Below, one piece after another: positions 23,021 to 23,180 of a stretch of 23,180 nucleotides of DNA; position 1 is the stretch's first letter; each line of letters begins with the position of its first letter. Under the pieces are notes generated by a model. That model had not been told where the DNA came from. It was given only the letters and a program-made list of their open reading frames with translations, and made no database searches. A program made the position numbers and the translations under genes. Source of the DNA: an uncultured Clostridia bacterium (GTDB lineage: Bacteria; Bacillota; Clostridia; Christensenellales; Aristaeellaceae); the NCBI GenBank assembly GCA_934663625.1, contig CAKUKP010000049.1:1-23180 (forward strand), written 5' to 3'.

Positions 23021-23135
23021 AGAGGAAGCCGACGATATGCAGTCGGCTTCCTCTCAGCTTGTCAAAAAAGGTCGCGCAATGCGACCTTTCTGTCTGTCAA
23101 AGAAGCCAGATTGCAAGCATGCAATCTGGCTTCTT
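23021..23135. repeat. Tandem array of three stem-loops downstream of uxuA
   Basis: Stem A: 13 base pairs, arms 23021-23033 and 23042-23054 (AGAGGAAGCCGAC). Stem B: 9 base pairs, arms 23067-23075 and 23081-23089 (AAAGGTCGC). Stem C: 15 base pairs, arms 23100-23114 and 23121-23135 (AAGAAGCCAGATTGC). All three are perfect inverted repeats with different sequences, separated by short linkers that share TGTCAAA. Stem A lies 23 bases after the uxuA stop and stem B is followed by CTTTCTGTC. Some may terminate uxuA, but three in a row is more than termination needs. Confidence 0.75.
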
Positions 23136-23180
23136 ATACGATAAAAAGGCAGGAAAAAGCAAGCGCGACCACTTATGGAT

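Noticed and set aside
1..23180. CRISPR arrays, tRNA or rRNA genes, transposases, integrases
   Set aside because: I looked for regular spaced repeats, tRNA-like cloverleafs and transposase motifs and saw none. The stem-loop array at the right end has non-identical stems and is not a CRISPR.

Overview
The window looks like chromosome of a Bacillota (Clostridia-type) bacterium of moderate-to-high GC. I infer this from strong AGGAGG-type ribosome sites before almost every gene, tightly overlapping operons, a YesM/YesN-type two-component pair, consensus sigma-A promoters, and ABC peptide and CUT2 sugar transporters. I could run no database search. All family names come from reading motifs in the translated sequence.

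Region 1 (1-307): the 3' end of a plus-strand MarR-like regulator, ending in a bidirectional terminator hairpin.

Region 2 (328-9507, all minus strand): one peptide-type operon, read right to left: permeases DppB and DppC, ATPases DppD and DppF, a soluble TPR protein, an extracytoplasmic binding protein, a RidA-family protein, and two paralogous imidazolonepropionase-like amidohydrolases. A divergent intergenic region (9508-9791) separates it from a plus-strand YesM-like sensor kinase and YesN-like response regulator (9792-12690), the obvious candidate regulators. The set looks like uptake of a peptide-like or cyclic amide compound followed by hydrolysis. Several parts have lost a hallmark residue: one amidohydrolase has HxC instead of HxH, RidA has Gly where the catalytic Arg sits, the binding protein has Gly where a lipobox Cys would be, and DppF has a degenerate signature motif.

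Region 3 (12914-21501, all minus strand): a sugar operon driven from a perfect-consensus promoter at 21566-21594. In transcription order it encodes a DeoR regulator, a ketose 3-epimerase-like TIM barrel, an RpiB/LacAB-type isomerase, a CUT2 transporter (binding protein, double-domain ATPase, permease), a 3-hexulose-6-phosphate synthase (HPS), an FGGY kinase and a 6-phospho-3-hexuloisomerase (PHI). HPS and PHI are the ribulose monophosphate (formaldehyde) pair. Finding both inside an inducible rare-sugar operon with its own importer, kinase and epimerase is the most interesting feature. It suggests a catabolic route through a 3-ketohexose 6-phosphate, and I do not recognise it as a described pathway.

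Region 4 (21502-23180): a divergent control region with DeoR-style TTTCG elements, then a D-mannonate dehydratase (uxuA) whose normal N-terminus is missing and replaced by sequence containing a good promoter, then a tandem array of three unrelated stem-loops. Other stem-loops lie at 2673-2713, 12831-12908 and 18277-18308.
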